Shown here in pieces: positions 1 through 9,745 of a stretch of DNA of 32,500 nt. A model generated the notes under the pieces. It had not been told where the DNA came from. It did no database searches and saw nothing but the letters and a program-made list of their open reading frames with translations. Position 1 is the first letter of the stretch. Each line of letters opens with the position of its first letter. The DNA comes from Prorocentrum cordatum (taxonomy: Eukaryota > Sar > Dinophyceae > Prorocentrales > Prorocentraceae). Position numbers and translations under genes: made by a program. Location of the stretch: assembly GCA_963575745.1 (NCBI GenBank), contig CAUYUJ010009501.1:1-32500 (forward strand), given 5' to 3'.

Positions 1-592
1 CTCCTCCTCCTCTTCCTCCTTCTCCGTCTCCTCCTCCTCATCCTCCTTCTCCTACTCTTCCTCCTCCTGTTCTTGCTTCTCCACCTCCTCCTCCTCCTCC
101 TCTCGTTCTTCCTCCTTCTCTTTCCTCCTCCTCCGCCTCGTCTTCCTCCTCCACCTCCTGCTCCTGTTCCTCCTCTTCCCCTCAACCATCCCCATCATTC
201 CTACTCCTTCCTCTCCTCCTCCTCCTCTCCCCCTCCTCCTCCTCCGCCTTCCGCCTCCTCCTCCTCCTGTTCTCCTGCCTCCCCCGTCCTCCTCCTCCTC
301 CTCCTCCTCCTCCTCCCACCTATCCTCTCCTCCCTCCTCCTCCTCCTCTTCCTCCTCCTTCTCCTCTTCCTGCTCCTCCTTCTCCTTCCTTCTCCTTCCT
401 CCGCCTATTCCTCTCCTCCTCCTCCTACTCCTCCTCCTCCTTCCTCCTCCCCTCCCCGCCCCCCTCCTCCTCCCCCTCCTCCTCCTCCTCCTCCTCCTCC
501 TCCTCCTCCTCTTCCTCCTCCTCCTCCTCATCATCATCATCATCATCATCATCCCTCTCCTCCTTCCTCTCCTCCTCCTCCTCCTGCTCGGT
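1..592. repeat. (CCT)n polypyrimidine microsatellite
   Basis: The plus strand is almost pure pyrimidine, with CCT/TCC/CTT triplets and a short CAT run near 528-552. Open frames on both strands here are low-complexity Pro/Leu/Ser or Arg/Glu/Gly runs and are products of the repeat, not genes. The left edge runs off the window, so the full length is unknown. Confidence 0.95.
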
Positions 593-1182
593 CAGTCGGT
601 CGGTGACTAAGGGAATGAGTCTGAATCCCAATCGATGTGTGAGACGAGAGCGGCAGCAGAGAGAAAAAGAGGCGGAGGCAGCGATCGCGGCAGCGTGCGA
701 GCCTCGAGGGCGGAACAAGTCACATCCCCCCCCCATCATTTACAATGCCCAGTCCCAGTCCAATATGAGCCCCTTTAAATGCCCAGTCCTGGTACTGAGA
801 GTCGAGCCCGTACTCGTGGTGATCGACCGCGCACTTAGGTAGGTCAAACACGGTCGGTGGGGAAAATGACGGGCACCAGGTGCTGGTACAAATTCAGACT
901 AGTCGGGGTACTGCCGACAATTCGGCGAAAAACATACCTTCCCCCGAATTCAGCAAGAGTTTCGGTGCTGCGCACACCACTAGCCGAACAATACCCTCAT
1001 GATGGTGCGACCACCCCACAAGGATACAGTTAGAAGCGCCCTTCCCTCTTAGGGCACTGCGAGATTAGGTGCCGCGCACACCACGCTTCTATGAGGGGAG
1101 AAGATGCGTGCCCTGCTGAGCGTGGTTCCGGTCCCTGAACACCAAGAAAGGATCAAGGGGGATATGGAAAGTGGCAAAATAT
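593..1182. other. Gene-free segment, including probable 3' tail of the minus-strand retroelement
   Basis: No convincing coding frame is present. From about 840 upward the sequence is likely the 3' untranslated part of the adjacent minus-strand retroelement, because the methylase-like reading frame stops at 1183 and nothing else begins. No poly-T stretch (a minus-strand poly-A tail) is visible, so the exact 3' end of the element is undefined. A pair of direct repeats lies at 964-980 and 1068-1084. Confidence 0.4.
964..1084. repeat. Pair of 17-bp direct repeats in the element's 3' region
   Basis: GGTGCTGCGCACACCAC at 964-980 and GGTGCCGCGCACACCAC at 1068-1084 differ at one base and lie 104 bp apart. 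They are downstream of the last retroelement frame, so they may be part of its 3' recognition region or a remnant of tandem 3' units. Confidence 0.6.
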
Positions 1183-1910
1183 TTATCCAAGGCCTGATGG
1201 GGGTTCCCCAGGAGCATCAAACTGTGCCCGCACAGAGGCGAAAACCGACATGGCCATGAGCCGTGAGAGGGGGGATGGATAAAATCTGGCGTCATTGTTC
1301 TGCCTTCCAACGTCCCTATTACCGCGGATAGATATATGTGCGAAGTGCTGGCACCTCCCATGATGCGGTAACTCCCTGAGAAGTTGGCACATCATTGGCA
1401 CGCTAATTCCCAACAGGGAGGTCGGTTTCTTGACCTTCATACCAAACATACACTTGTCAATACGCAGCAGATGGACCCCAGGCATCCGAGCAAAACGCAC
1501 CATGAATGGGAGATGCCAGCAGCTGGACTCACTTGGGCGGTTATCTGCGGGAGCAGGTTCCAGGATCGCTGCCTCCACGAGGAACTCAATAGTGGTCCGC
1601 ATTAGGGCATTGCCCTCGCCAACCTTGCTCTGTTCACTATGCCTTAGGCAACGTACTCCCCATGGCATGCTTTGAGACCTGAGCAATCGGAATTGGGGTC
1701 TTGGGAGATTCTCTGGAGCCTCGTCACCTGCATCATTCCACGTGTCACGAGGGGGGCACGCAATTATACCCGCCACCCAACCGTCACGAATCAAGCTCAT
1801 CCAAAAACTAACGACATCGGGTTGGGCCAGGTCCCCACGGGTGGTTCCGTGTGCTATGTCGAGAGACAGCACCACAACGGGTACATTATATTGCACCACC
1901 GTTTTTTCAA
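1183..1910 (-). pseudogene. Methylase-like terminal domain of the retroelement
   Basis: About 238 residues are open on the minus strand to a stop at 1183. The order of motifs is: a hydrophobic strand ending in SLD, a DLAQPDVV segment, CPPRDTWNDAG, a PQFRLLRS...PWG stretch, DKCMFGM....KPTSL, and ARFYPSPL near the end. This matches my recollection of a domain common in dinoflagellate retroelement proteins with the pattern GPPCxTWSxAR, xPRPLRS, QCxFGxxxKxTxL and a final AxxYPPxL. That fold resembles a SAM-dependent cytosine methylase, where PPC holds the nucleophile. Here the residue after PP is Arg, not Cys, so methyl transfer is doubtful in this copy. It joins the zinc-finger segment only through a one-base shift at the A6 run (T6 on plus, 1902-1907). 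Family assignment is by eye; catalytic function is inference. Confidence 0.6.
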
Positions 1911-2961
1911 ACCATTCCTGAAGGTCTCCTTCTCTACGGTGGCCCGTGAAGGAGAAAGCGATGGGGCCGCCCAGGGGGGGGGGGAGGGCAGAAAGGGGGA
2001 GAGCGGAGGAGGGGGCGGGAGAGGGGGGGCGACGGGCTCATCCACCCTGACGTCTGGGGCCACCACTCTCGGTCCTCTCGGTGGTCCCTGCACTCTACGG
2101 GGCGGAAGCTCAGCGAAGTCATCCCTTAGACCTCGGGCACGGTTTGCTCTCTGTTCTACAGCCCTTTCAGCACGCGCAAAATCAACCTCGGCCTCAGAGG
2201 GCCGTGCTCCCGCGGCCACAAGGCCCCTAAAACACGCCTTAGCCCTAGCAAGGTGTTTGTACAACCGCCCACACGATCTGAAGCCCCAACAACAAATCTG
2301 GCAAACCGTATCCGCTGCAATCCTAGAGGGGGTGAATGTATGCGGATGCGGTTTGCCTCGATGGCTCTTCAAGGCCCTCTCGGTGTGGAAGGTTTTTCCG
2401 CATTCATAGCAAATGTAACCCCTCTCCGCCTCATGAGTTTCCTGCTGCATGGGCGTTCTCTTCACCGCCTCGGTGATGCGCCTTTCCCACAGCAGGAGTC
2501 GGTGCTGGCCGGACCACCAGGCTCTCGAACGCGTGAGAGCAGCTCTAATAAGGGCTCTGAAACGTAAGGGGTCAAGTTGCACTGCTTCCACCCACTTGTC
2601 AAGCCCTCCGCTTCCTGGCAAGTTTTCAGTTTCCACGAAAAGTTTAAGCCAGTCTAGGCTCTCGCCCAGCGCATGGATCCAGCTGTGTGTCTCCAGAATA
2701 GCTACATCCAGAAGCCTCAGCAGGAATCGGGGAGCCGATCTGAACAAACGCACCAGGAATCGGAGACGGCTTACGTGTACTACTATCTCCCAGGGCAACC
2801 TATCGGCTTTGGCTAAAACTTCAAGATAAGAGTGATGATTTTCTGCCGAGTTCCCCGCTGGTAACCCCAAAGCACAACGATAAATAAACCCATGTGTGGC
2901 CCGAAGCCTCCCACTCACAGCACTCGGCATCGGCTTCCAAAGAGCGGCGGCATAAAAAAAA
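1908..2961 (-). pseudogene. C-terminal part of RT protein with C2H2 and C2HC zinc fingers
   Basis: This frame continues the reverse transcriptase after a one-base shift at the T8 run (A8 on plus, 2954-2961). An alpha-helical region rich in Leu, Arg and Trp (about 2560-2930) resembles the thumb/linker of LINE RTs. It is followed by a classical finger, CYECGKTF...H....H (C-x2-C-x12-H-x4-H, about 2345-2415), and a second, CQICCWGF...H......C (C-x2-C-x12-H-x6-C, about 2240-2310). C-terminal zinc knuckles in LINE proteins are known to assist nucleic-acid binding. A Pro-rich, low-complexity spacer (about 1960-2060) then leads to the methylase-like domain. The minus-strand Pro/Arg-rich frame inside 1934-2122 is a shadow. 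Confidence 0.75.
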
Positions 2962-4281
2962 CCTGCTGGACCCGAAGGCCTCTGCGCATAATAGTTTGCC
3001 GGTGATTCCTAGGGCCTTTCTGGGTGCAACAGTGGCTATGACAGGTCGTACTGCCGCCCTCGTCGCAATGCTCCTAGCTGTGATTTCCAGCCCCTCGCCC
3101 CCACCGTCCGAAAGCATCACCCCTAGGCACTTATGCGCTCTCACTACTTCAACAGCGATGTTGTGCTGGGGCGAGGTAATCACGGGCATGTCCTCATCAA
3201 ACAACTTCTTGAAAGCTTTTTGCGGCCTAACCCCCCTGAAGCGCACCATAATTTTGGTCTTAGAAGCGTTAAGCTGCAGGCCGTGAAGCGCACAGACAAT
3301 AAAAACAATGTCGACAACCCCGCTAAGATCTTGAACGAGTTGTAAGGGTTCTTCATTTGCCACAGAGGGGGTTAGGTCATCAACAAATGACACACTTGTC
3401 GTCGCATCTTTATCCTCAACGACATGGGAGAAAACTTCTGAACTCACTTGGGGGCACCACTTCAATCCCCTGTCCTCCATCTCGTCCTCAATGTCGGTCT
3501 GGATGCTGGCGAATGCTAGGTTGAAAACATCGGTCGCCATGATGGTGCCAGGTCGGCAACCCGTGCGTGGTATTACATACCCTTCTGCCCCCTGAACAGC
3601 CCCAAAGGCCCCCCTCTGGGCCTCTCTTAGGAGAGCCAGTAAGTGGGGGCTGTCAACATGCTGTTCCATTAGTAGCCCTTTCTTGAGTTGGGATCTCACT
3701 CCATTCATTAGTACTTGTGGGATGGCTAGGGTCTCCAGTGTCTCCTCCAGGAGCTCCTCCTCTCCAGGTAGATCGTATACCAACTGCCTAAGCGTAGAGT
3801 AGAAAGCGGCCGTCAAGTCCACAAATAAGTTACCACCGGACATCTTACGAGCCTCCGCAGCGGACCAAAAGGATTTAACAAAATGAACGGCAGTGTCACA
3901 CGATCTACCTGGCATCCCCCCACATTGTTGCGTAACAAGGGCGCAGTAAAGATAGTCGAGTGAAAGTTTCCTCAAACATCTATGATGAACCTTGCAGATA
4001 GTATTGGTACACAGGATGCTTCTCTGGTTGCTGGCTAAGGCCAGGTTTTCCTTCCCTTTAAAGAAGGATCACACTCGACCGTCTTTGAAGGCTAAAGGTT
4101 CCCTCGTAGTCATGGAAACCTTAGTCAACATTGGTAAAATAACCTCCGTGATCTGAATCGGTGCAAGTTTCATCATGTCAGGGACAAGCCCATCAGGTCC
4201 TGGTGCCCTGCCCCCTGGGATGCCCCTCAGGAGACTCACGCAGGTGTATTTCGTAAGCAACTTCCCTATGTCTCGAGGGGG
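2954..4281 (-). pseudogene. Reverse transcriptase domain (LINE type)
   Basis: The domain copies element RNA into DNA at the target nick. From N to C: RAPGPDGL near the start (about 4180-4210), the palm motif A segment FVDLTAAFYS (about 3800-3830, catalytic Asp), motif B GCRPGTIMATD (about 3530-3562), motif C SFVDD (about 3375-3392, the catalytic Asp pair in an FVDD version of YxDD), and LQLNASKTKIM (motif D region, about 3240-3275). An in-frame TGA at 4069-4071 falls between the PGPDG motif and the fingers, just before FFKGKEN, so this copy cannot make intact RT without readthrough. Otherwise the frame is open from 4066 to 2954 and all palm catalytic residues remain. Frame joins on both sides are at homopolymers. 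Confidence 0.9.
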
Positions 4282-4921
4282 CATCATCCGACAGGAGGGG
4301 GATCATTTTATTGTAGTGATTTCTAACACCACTTTTATCGGTCACTCTACCTTTTTCCACTTGGGCGAAATGCAGCTGTAGATTGTCGGCCACCCCGCGC
4401 TCTGTCGTGAGCGGTCGCCCATCCGCGGCAGTAGCAAAGGGAAAGGTCGTGGGTATCTTCGGGGCCCGCCCTCCAAACATCATGATCATTTTGGCTTTTG
4501 CCCACTCACTCTTGGGGAGTCCGAAATCCCTAGCCCCTTGCAACTCAGCTGCCTTCAAGTCAAGGTAGTCACACCTGTCTCTCTCAAGCTCGCTTATCAG
4601 AATTGCGTCTGTGTCCAAGAGGAACTGCTGCATGGCTAACTTAGCCTGCAGGTCCGTGTTGATCCTATGCGCCATTCTGGCGAGGGCGCGAACAGGTGCA
4701 AGGTATGCTGGCATCCACTGGGCAGCACTGGTGTTCAAAGCGAAGCCTAGAATGTCCCCATGTCTCAGACGGCCTCTGAAACGCAACAAGCAAAGCGCAG
4801 CCTCGAGATCCCCACAGGGAGCCCCAGAGACCTTCTTGAGAACCCTCGAGACCCCCCGCCTAGTAGTGATCAAGTCCATAGAAGAGGCAGAAACATAGCA
4901 CTGACGGGGCCTCCTAGGGGG
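4277..4921 (-). pseudogene. Linker between endonuclease and reverse transcriptase
   Basis: About 210 residues of the minus-strand frame connect the endonuclease to the RT. It is rich in charged and aliphatic residues and is predicted helical by eye, for example DTDAILISELERDRCDYLDL (about 4560-4620). Such a spacer is normal in LINE ORF2 proteins. It is joined to the endonuclease by a one-base shift at a C5 run (G5 on plus, 4917-4921) and to the RT by another C5 run (G5 on plus, 4277-4281). No separate domain is recognised. Confidence 0.7.
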
Positions 4922-6046
4922 CAACTCCAAAGGCCTTCCCCGCAGCATCCTTGATAGTGCGGTCCACCTCCACATGATGCTCCGATACGGGCGTCGACCA
5001 AGGCACTGACTGTGCCCTTTTAAGCCCTTGCTTAAAGAGCTCAACCTTTTCGGGGTCCTCGAAAGCCTTCCTATCAAGTCTCTTGGCGCTAGGGATCTGG
5101 CGGACTTGCGCAGCGGCCCAAGAGAAAGTGACAACGACTGCCCGGTGATCCACGTGAAGCGACATCTTGTCGAGAGAAAGAAGCGCGTCGGATGAAAGGG
5201 CGTGGTTGGCAAGCCACTGCTGCGCAGAGACAAAGTCGATCCTGTGTCGATAACCGTGATTCGATTCCCATGTCCAAGCATCAACCGCACCGAGAAATGC
5301 GTTAACAGCCCGATGCTCAGCTGCGAGCAAGTAGGCGCGTAGGAAATCTCCTCCCTCGTCCTGTTCTTGACGGAAACCAGCGTCCCCCACCGAGGGTGAC
5401 GTGAGACTCCCCAATCTACCGTTGGCATCAATAAAAACGAGGTCAGGCCTCCAAGATTCCTGAAGCTCCTGAATCTTCTCCCAGAACAAGGCTCGAGCGC
5501 AATCCCCCGAGCCCGAGCGCGGCGCATGAGCCACTAGGATGTGCATCCCCAGCCCAGGGGCATTCACCGCCACCAGCAGCCAACGAGGAGCGGCGGCGAT
5601 AACACGAAAGTGTTTTTTTCAAAGAAAAGTGGGTTGGTGTGCGTCTGACCGTATGCTAACTTTAGATTCACCCATAACTCGCATCCTAGCTCATTGGCTT
5701 GGTGACCAGACGAAATCACGAAAAACGCCCCAGAACAATGAGCACCTCTCGGGTTTCTCGCTTCCTGGACGCCTGCCAACAATATCCCTTCAGCGTCGAA
5801 CTGAGCCTTGATGGCTAGGTTCCTCGCGAAGCGCATTTTACCTTTGCGCCCTCTCCGCTTGGCCACTGCCGCACTCTTCGCGTTGAAAGTAGCCCCTTTT
5901 AAATCCAGAACATGGGTGGCCTTACTAGTCCTCAATGGCGGACGGTGTCCTAGATCTTCGGCAGAGCCATCGACAGGAGGTGCCCTGAGACCCGTATCCT
6001 CAAGAACGGGGAAGGCTTCCAGGTTCTGCTGCGAGGGCCTGTCGAG
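4917..6046 (-). pseudogene. AP-type endonuclease domain (exonuclease-endonuclease-phosphatase fold)
   Basis: This domain nicks target DNA to prime reverse transcription. Recognised in order are GVQEAR (metal-binding Glu, about 5770), VAHAPRSGSG (about 5515-5545), IDANGRLG (Asp/Asn pair, about 5410-5435), TW followed by HRIDFV (about 5225-5275) and VDHRAVVV (terminal Asp-His, about 5135-5160). All main catalytic positions expected of the family are present. The coding is split by a one-base shift at the A7 run (T7 on plus, 5613-5619) between the Glu motif and the rest. The upstream part, 6046-5620, is in the same frame as RNase H and separated from it only by one TGA. Confidence 0.87.
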
Positions 6047-7396
6047 TCATTCCCATTCACGATATGTTTCATATTTGGTTACCTCCGCCCATACAGGGGA
6101 CACGAAACAGGGCCCCCACTTATCCAGCCCCACTAGGTTAGCCAGGTGGTCTGCCAAGGATTTCCAGGGGTGCCCCTCATGGCCCTTGAGATGCATAACT
6201 CTGGTTGGCTCTTTTCCTAGGTCTGGCCACCTAGATCTGACAATTGACAATGCAATGTCATGTAAAATCTGCATCATGCGAGCAATTACGTTATCATCCC
6301 GAACCGAAGCGCTGCCGTCTATGTAGTTGCAGACATTGAGCGAGTCCGTGTGGATCGTGATCGGCGGATGTTCTGGGTCGCTGATGACCGCCATGAGGGC
6401 CCACGCAACTGCTGCGCACTCGATGTCGGCACTGTCTAGACATCCCCTCGCTCTCGATGTGAGGAATGAGGTGTTGAAAGGTGCTGCCCACACTCCCTGG
6501 TAAGAAACCCCCTCCTCATCCGCAGCAACTTTGACAATAGCCCAGGCCCCAGATTCATCTTCCACATGCCTAAGGGACCCATCGGTGAAATAGGCAACTT
6601 CCCCCATGGGAACCTCTCTCACGGGGCATAACTCCAGGGCCCAGGAAGACTCAACGGGGACCCCCTCAGGAAAGGAAACGACCCAAGGCATAGGAGGAAC
6701 GGAGAGAACGAGTTCCAGGACGGTCGGGCCTCGCTCACAAGGGCACCATATCTGTGCATCTAAGGGGGGAGAAAAGGTATTGGAATTGTTTGTACACCTA
6801 GCTGGCGCTTCTCCGCCTTCCGACCCAGGCAGAGCGTCTCTGTGAAACTCTTCGGACATTTGCCCCATGTCCTGCTCCTCCTCCACTTCAAGCGGGTCAG
6901 AGTCTAGATCAAACAGAGGCGCATACCTATTGTTGGCGTAGCGCCTATGTAGGCTGGTCGTGGCACGATCGACTCCCCCCTCTCGACCGTCACCCCCCTC
7001 CTCATTCAGACCGACCGATCTACGCCTATGGATCCCCACTGGCGGATCAGAGTCGGTCGCAACAGACTTGTTGCTGGTGTGTGCATTGCATACTATACTA
7101 TTACGAAACTTTGTGTCGGGCTGATCTCTCTCCCTGGATCTAGCTCCCCTCATGCATGACCTGGCCGTGGTGGAGGAGTGGAGAGGAGCATGATAACCCA
7201 AGAGAGGGGTATTGTCACCAGGCCTGTAGGTCCTAACAAAGCTATTCCCGAAACGTACCACTCTTAGGCGGTCCTGGCTTCTTTCCTGGGTGGGCTGTTT
7301 ATCTCCTTGGGACCCCACCCACCGGTAGCAGAAGTGGATTCTCTTGCGAGAGGGCCCCAGGAAAAAAAGGCTGGGTTGGTGCCAAAAAGGGGGCGC
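6047..7396 (-). pseudogene. RNase H domain at the N-terminus of the second unit
   Basis: RNase H removes the RNA strand of the RNA-DNA hybrid. The open frame runs without interruption from the ORF1 stop to a TGA at 6047-6049, about 450 codons with no ATG close to its start. The first 235 or so residues are poorly conserved and partly acidic (VEEEQD near 6880). The RNase H core follows: YFTDGS (first Asp, about 6580-6597), DIECAAVAWAL (Glu, about 6395-6430), IHTDSL (Asp, about 6345-6360), HLKGHEGHPW and LADHLANL (His and last Asp, about 6135-6200). All four acidic residues of the DEDD set are in place. In most RNase H-bearing LINEs this domain follows RT; here it precedes the endonuclease. Confidence 0.88.
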
Positions 7397-8602
7397 TCAT
7401 ATCACATGGCCCTTTAATTCCTCCATTTCCTCATCTTTGGCCTCCACCTTAGCCTGGGTGCCGTAGGGATCCTCCGCGATCTCTGTGGGCGAGGCGCTCA
7501 CCTCCACCATGATGGGGGACTGCGAGATGCCCCTGCCCTCGCTCTGCACTGGCGTTGCTGTACCTCCGACCAGCGTTGGTGGACATGGCTGCGCCGCTGG
7601 GATACTTGATGGCGAGTTTGGTATACCACCTTCTGCATGATTAGACGCACTAGTGTTGGTCTGCTGCTGCAAGCGGGTCATGATCGTACCCATTCGAGTA
7701 TCATTGTATGTCTGGCGTTGGCATAACATTTTTACCATCTCCGACAATTGCTTGATCTCCATGTCTGGCTGATAGGACTGAGGCGGCATCGGTGGGAACT
7801 GCTGTTGTCGCTGCATTCCCTGTGGGGCGAAAACTACAGTCATATTCATGTCCATCGCTGGCGTACAGGCTGGAGGTGGCGGCGGCGGTACTGGTGTTGG
7901 TCTCCCGCCCATGTTGACATTGTCGCCCGCCATGGCCTCATCCTCTTCCCCCACCATGTAATCCTCCAGCTCTTCCAGTTCGTCGATGGCTGCTTTCCAC
8001 TCGGCTAAGTCTTTTTCCACATCTCGATACTGAATTTGCATCTCATTGATCTTGGCCATCATGGTTTTCAAGTAGGTCTGGCATGTGTCCCTTTTGATGT
8101 TCAAGTCCGCCAACTGATCCACCAATCTCTCCGTAGTGCCCATCATGTATTTAAGACATGCCACCTCCTTGATGCAATGATTATGATCCGTTGTGCCAGC
8201 TCTTACGGCAACTATGATCAGGCGAGCAATCTCGAACATCCTCTGCTTGGTTTTGACCTTGCAGGCCTGGTGACCTGGAATATCAGCTGGCACCTGTTCG
8301 TACCCGAGAAACTGCATGTATGAGATTGCTTCTGACCTTTTCATCGTGACAACTCTGCCTAGAAACCTTTTGATCTCCTCTTGTTCCTGACGTATGCCTT
8401 TTCGACCCTGTTCATGGAAGTCTTTCTGACCATCCCTCCTTGACCGACTGTGAGGTCGTCGTGAATGTTGCTGTTGCTGACGCTGGGGTGTCTTCCCTCT
8501 GACGCGCTGCTCATAGTTACGTCCACATAGACACGCCCAGTGGTGCCCCCGTACGTACCGTCCGCATGCGCAATCCCATATGTGACCAGATCCTGAAGGC
8601 AT
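7397..8602 (-). CDS. Retroelement ORF1 protein (zinc-ribbon-like N-terminus, coiled coil)
   Basis: A 401-residue frame from an ATG at 8602-8600 to TGA at 7397. The frame is open two codons further upstream from a GTG, but the ATG is preferred. Residues about 10-30 contain CACGRYVRGHHWACLCG, two CxC pairs ten residues apart, which looks like a zinc ribbon. A basic, Gln/His/Arg-rich stretch follows, suited to RNA binding. Residues about 170-230 form a likely coiled coil (DLNIKRDTCQTYLKTMMAKI and onward to ELEELEDYMVGEEDEA). The last third is Pro/Gln/Met-rich and disordered. Position upstream of RNase H, endonuclease and RT in the same orientation supports an ORF1/gag role in packaging. It is intact in this copy. 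Homology to a named ORF1 family cannot be stated. Confidence 0.75.
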   Translation of the reverse strand: MPSGSGHIWDCACGRYVRGHHWACLCGRNYEQRVRGKTPQRQQQQHSRRPHSRSRRDGQKDFHEQGRKGIRQEQEEIKRFLGRVVTMKRSEAISYMQFLGYEQVPADIPGHQACKVKTKQRMFEIARLIIVAVRAGTTDHNHCIKEVACLKYMMGTTERLVDQLADLNIKRDTCQTYLKTMMAKINEMQIQYRDVEKDLAEWKAAIDELEELEDYMVGEEDEAMAGDNVNMGGRPTPVPPPPPPACTPAMDMNMTVVFAPQGMQRQQQFPPMPPQSYQPDMEIKQLSEMVKMLCQRQTYNDTRMGTIMTRLQQQTNTSASNHAEGGIPNSPSSIPAAQPCPPTLVGGTATPVQSEGRGISQSPIMVEVSASPTEIAEDPYGTQAKVEAKDEEMEELKGHVI

Positions 8603-8843
8603 CTTCACAAAGTGGGGCGAATTATGATGACTTCTTAATAGGGACTGGGCTTTGTATAATGATAGCAGGACTCTCGCTCGATGTCGGCGCTCCCTGGCAC
8701 GCCGATGCCAGCGCGGCTCAGGCGCCGTGATGTGCGGTGTGATAAGGAAAGTACAGGGAATAGAAGAGAAAGTTACAATGCTCTCCTTCGCGGCCTTGCG
8801 CAGGCACGCCTAAGGCTCGGCCTGCACCTGGGCCAAACGCCTT
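8603..8843. other. Short spacer, possible 5' end of the retroelement
   Basis: About 240 bp between ORF1 and the next microsatellite. It should include the element's 5' untranslated region. I see no promoter motif or gene that I can support. Confidence 0.4.
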
Positions 8844-9145
8844 CTCCTCCTGCTCCTCCTCCTCCTCCTCCTCCACCTCCTCCTCCTCCTGCTCCTCCTC
8901 CTCCTCCTCCTTCTGCTCCTCCTCCTCCTCCTGCTCCTCCTCCTCCTCCTCCTCCTCCTCCTCCTCCCTCCTTCTTCTTCCTCCTCCTCCTTCTCCTCCT
9001 CCTCCTCCTCCTCCTGCTCCTCCTCCTCCTCCTCCTCCTCCTCCTCCACCTCCTCCTCCTCCTCTCCCTCCTCCTCCATATTCTCCTCCTACTCCTCCGT
9101 CTCCTCCTCCTCTTCCTCGCTCCTCCGGCTCCTCGATCCTCCCCC
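8844..9145. repeat. (CCT)n microsatellite
   Basis: A 300-bp run dominated by CCT on the plus strand, with CTG and CTT interruptions. Leu-, Pro- and Glu-rich frames on both strands come from the repeat. Confidence 0.95.
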
Positions 9146-9691
9146 TCCTCCCCTTCACTGCGCAGACCCCAGAGGGCGCGCTGCCCCACGCGCGCGCGCC
9201 CTGCCCCGCTGCTGGCGCGAAAGCGTCGACACCCCGCCCGCACGTGCACGGCGGATTTCCGGAGAGCTGGCGCCCCGCCCCCGTTCCAGGAGGGCGCGGC
9301 GTGCAGGCGGGAGGCTTCGAGCGCAGAAGGGAGAGGAGAAGCAAGGGAAAGAGAGAGATAATAAGCACAGGGAGGGGGAGGGGCGGGCTCGAGGTTGGGC
9401 CAGTCGGTTCTCCCTCTCTCCCCTCCCCTCCTTTCCTCTGCCTCCCCTTCCTGCCCTTCCCCCGCCTCCGCCTCCGACGGGGGCTTGACATGGACTCGCG
9501 GGCAGTTCATGCGCTATGTTTTGTCAGAGCGAGTCGGCTGTTAATCGAATGGCCAGGCGCGCCCAAGGACACCCAGGGGAGATAGGAGATGGGAGGAGAA
9601 GCAGCCGTGCTCCGCGGCATGCCTGCGGGGAGCTCCCGTCCTGATGCCCGAGCCTGTCCTGACTTCCTCGGCCAAGAAAGTGATGCGAACA
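9146..9691. other. GC-rich spacer without a supported gene
   Basis: High GC and CpG, with a short CGCG run near 9190-9200 and a pyrimidine-rich patch at 9410-9470. Open frames on both strands are Arg/Gly/Pro-rich and unlike known proteins, so no gene is called. Confidence 0.5.
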
Positions 9692-9695
9692 GGAG

Positions 9696-9745
<50 letters not shown>

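Larger units (their letters stand above)
840..8640 (-). mobile_element. LINE-type (non-LTR) retroelement, degenerate copy
   Basis: One minus-strand element of about 7.5-7.8 kb. ORF1 at 8602-7397 is followed by a second coding unit whose pieces, in order, carry RNase H, apurinic-type endonuclease, reverse transcriptase, two zinc fingers and a methylase-like domain, down to 1183. No long terminal repeats, integrase or aspartic protease are seen, and the presence of an AP-type endonuclease places it among LINE-type elements. The second unit is interrupted by in-frame TGA at 6047 and 4069 and by five one-base frame changes at homopolymer runs (5613-5619, 4917-4921, 4277-4281, 2954-2961, 1902-1907). 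The ends are inferred only from the limits of coding sequence; no target-site duplication was identified. RNase H ahead of the endonuclease is not the usual LINE order. Confidence 0.88.

Noticed and set aside
4193-5527. N-terminal half of the long minus frame starting at 5527
   Set aside because: Upstream of about 4917 it is the endonuclease sequence read in the wrong frame; only the downstream part is the true linker.
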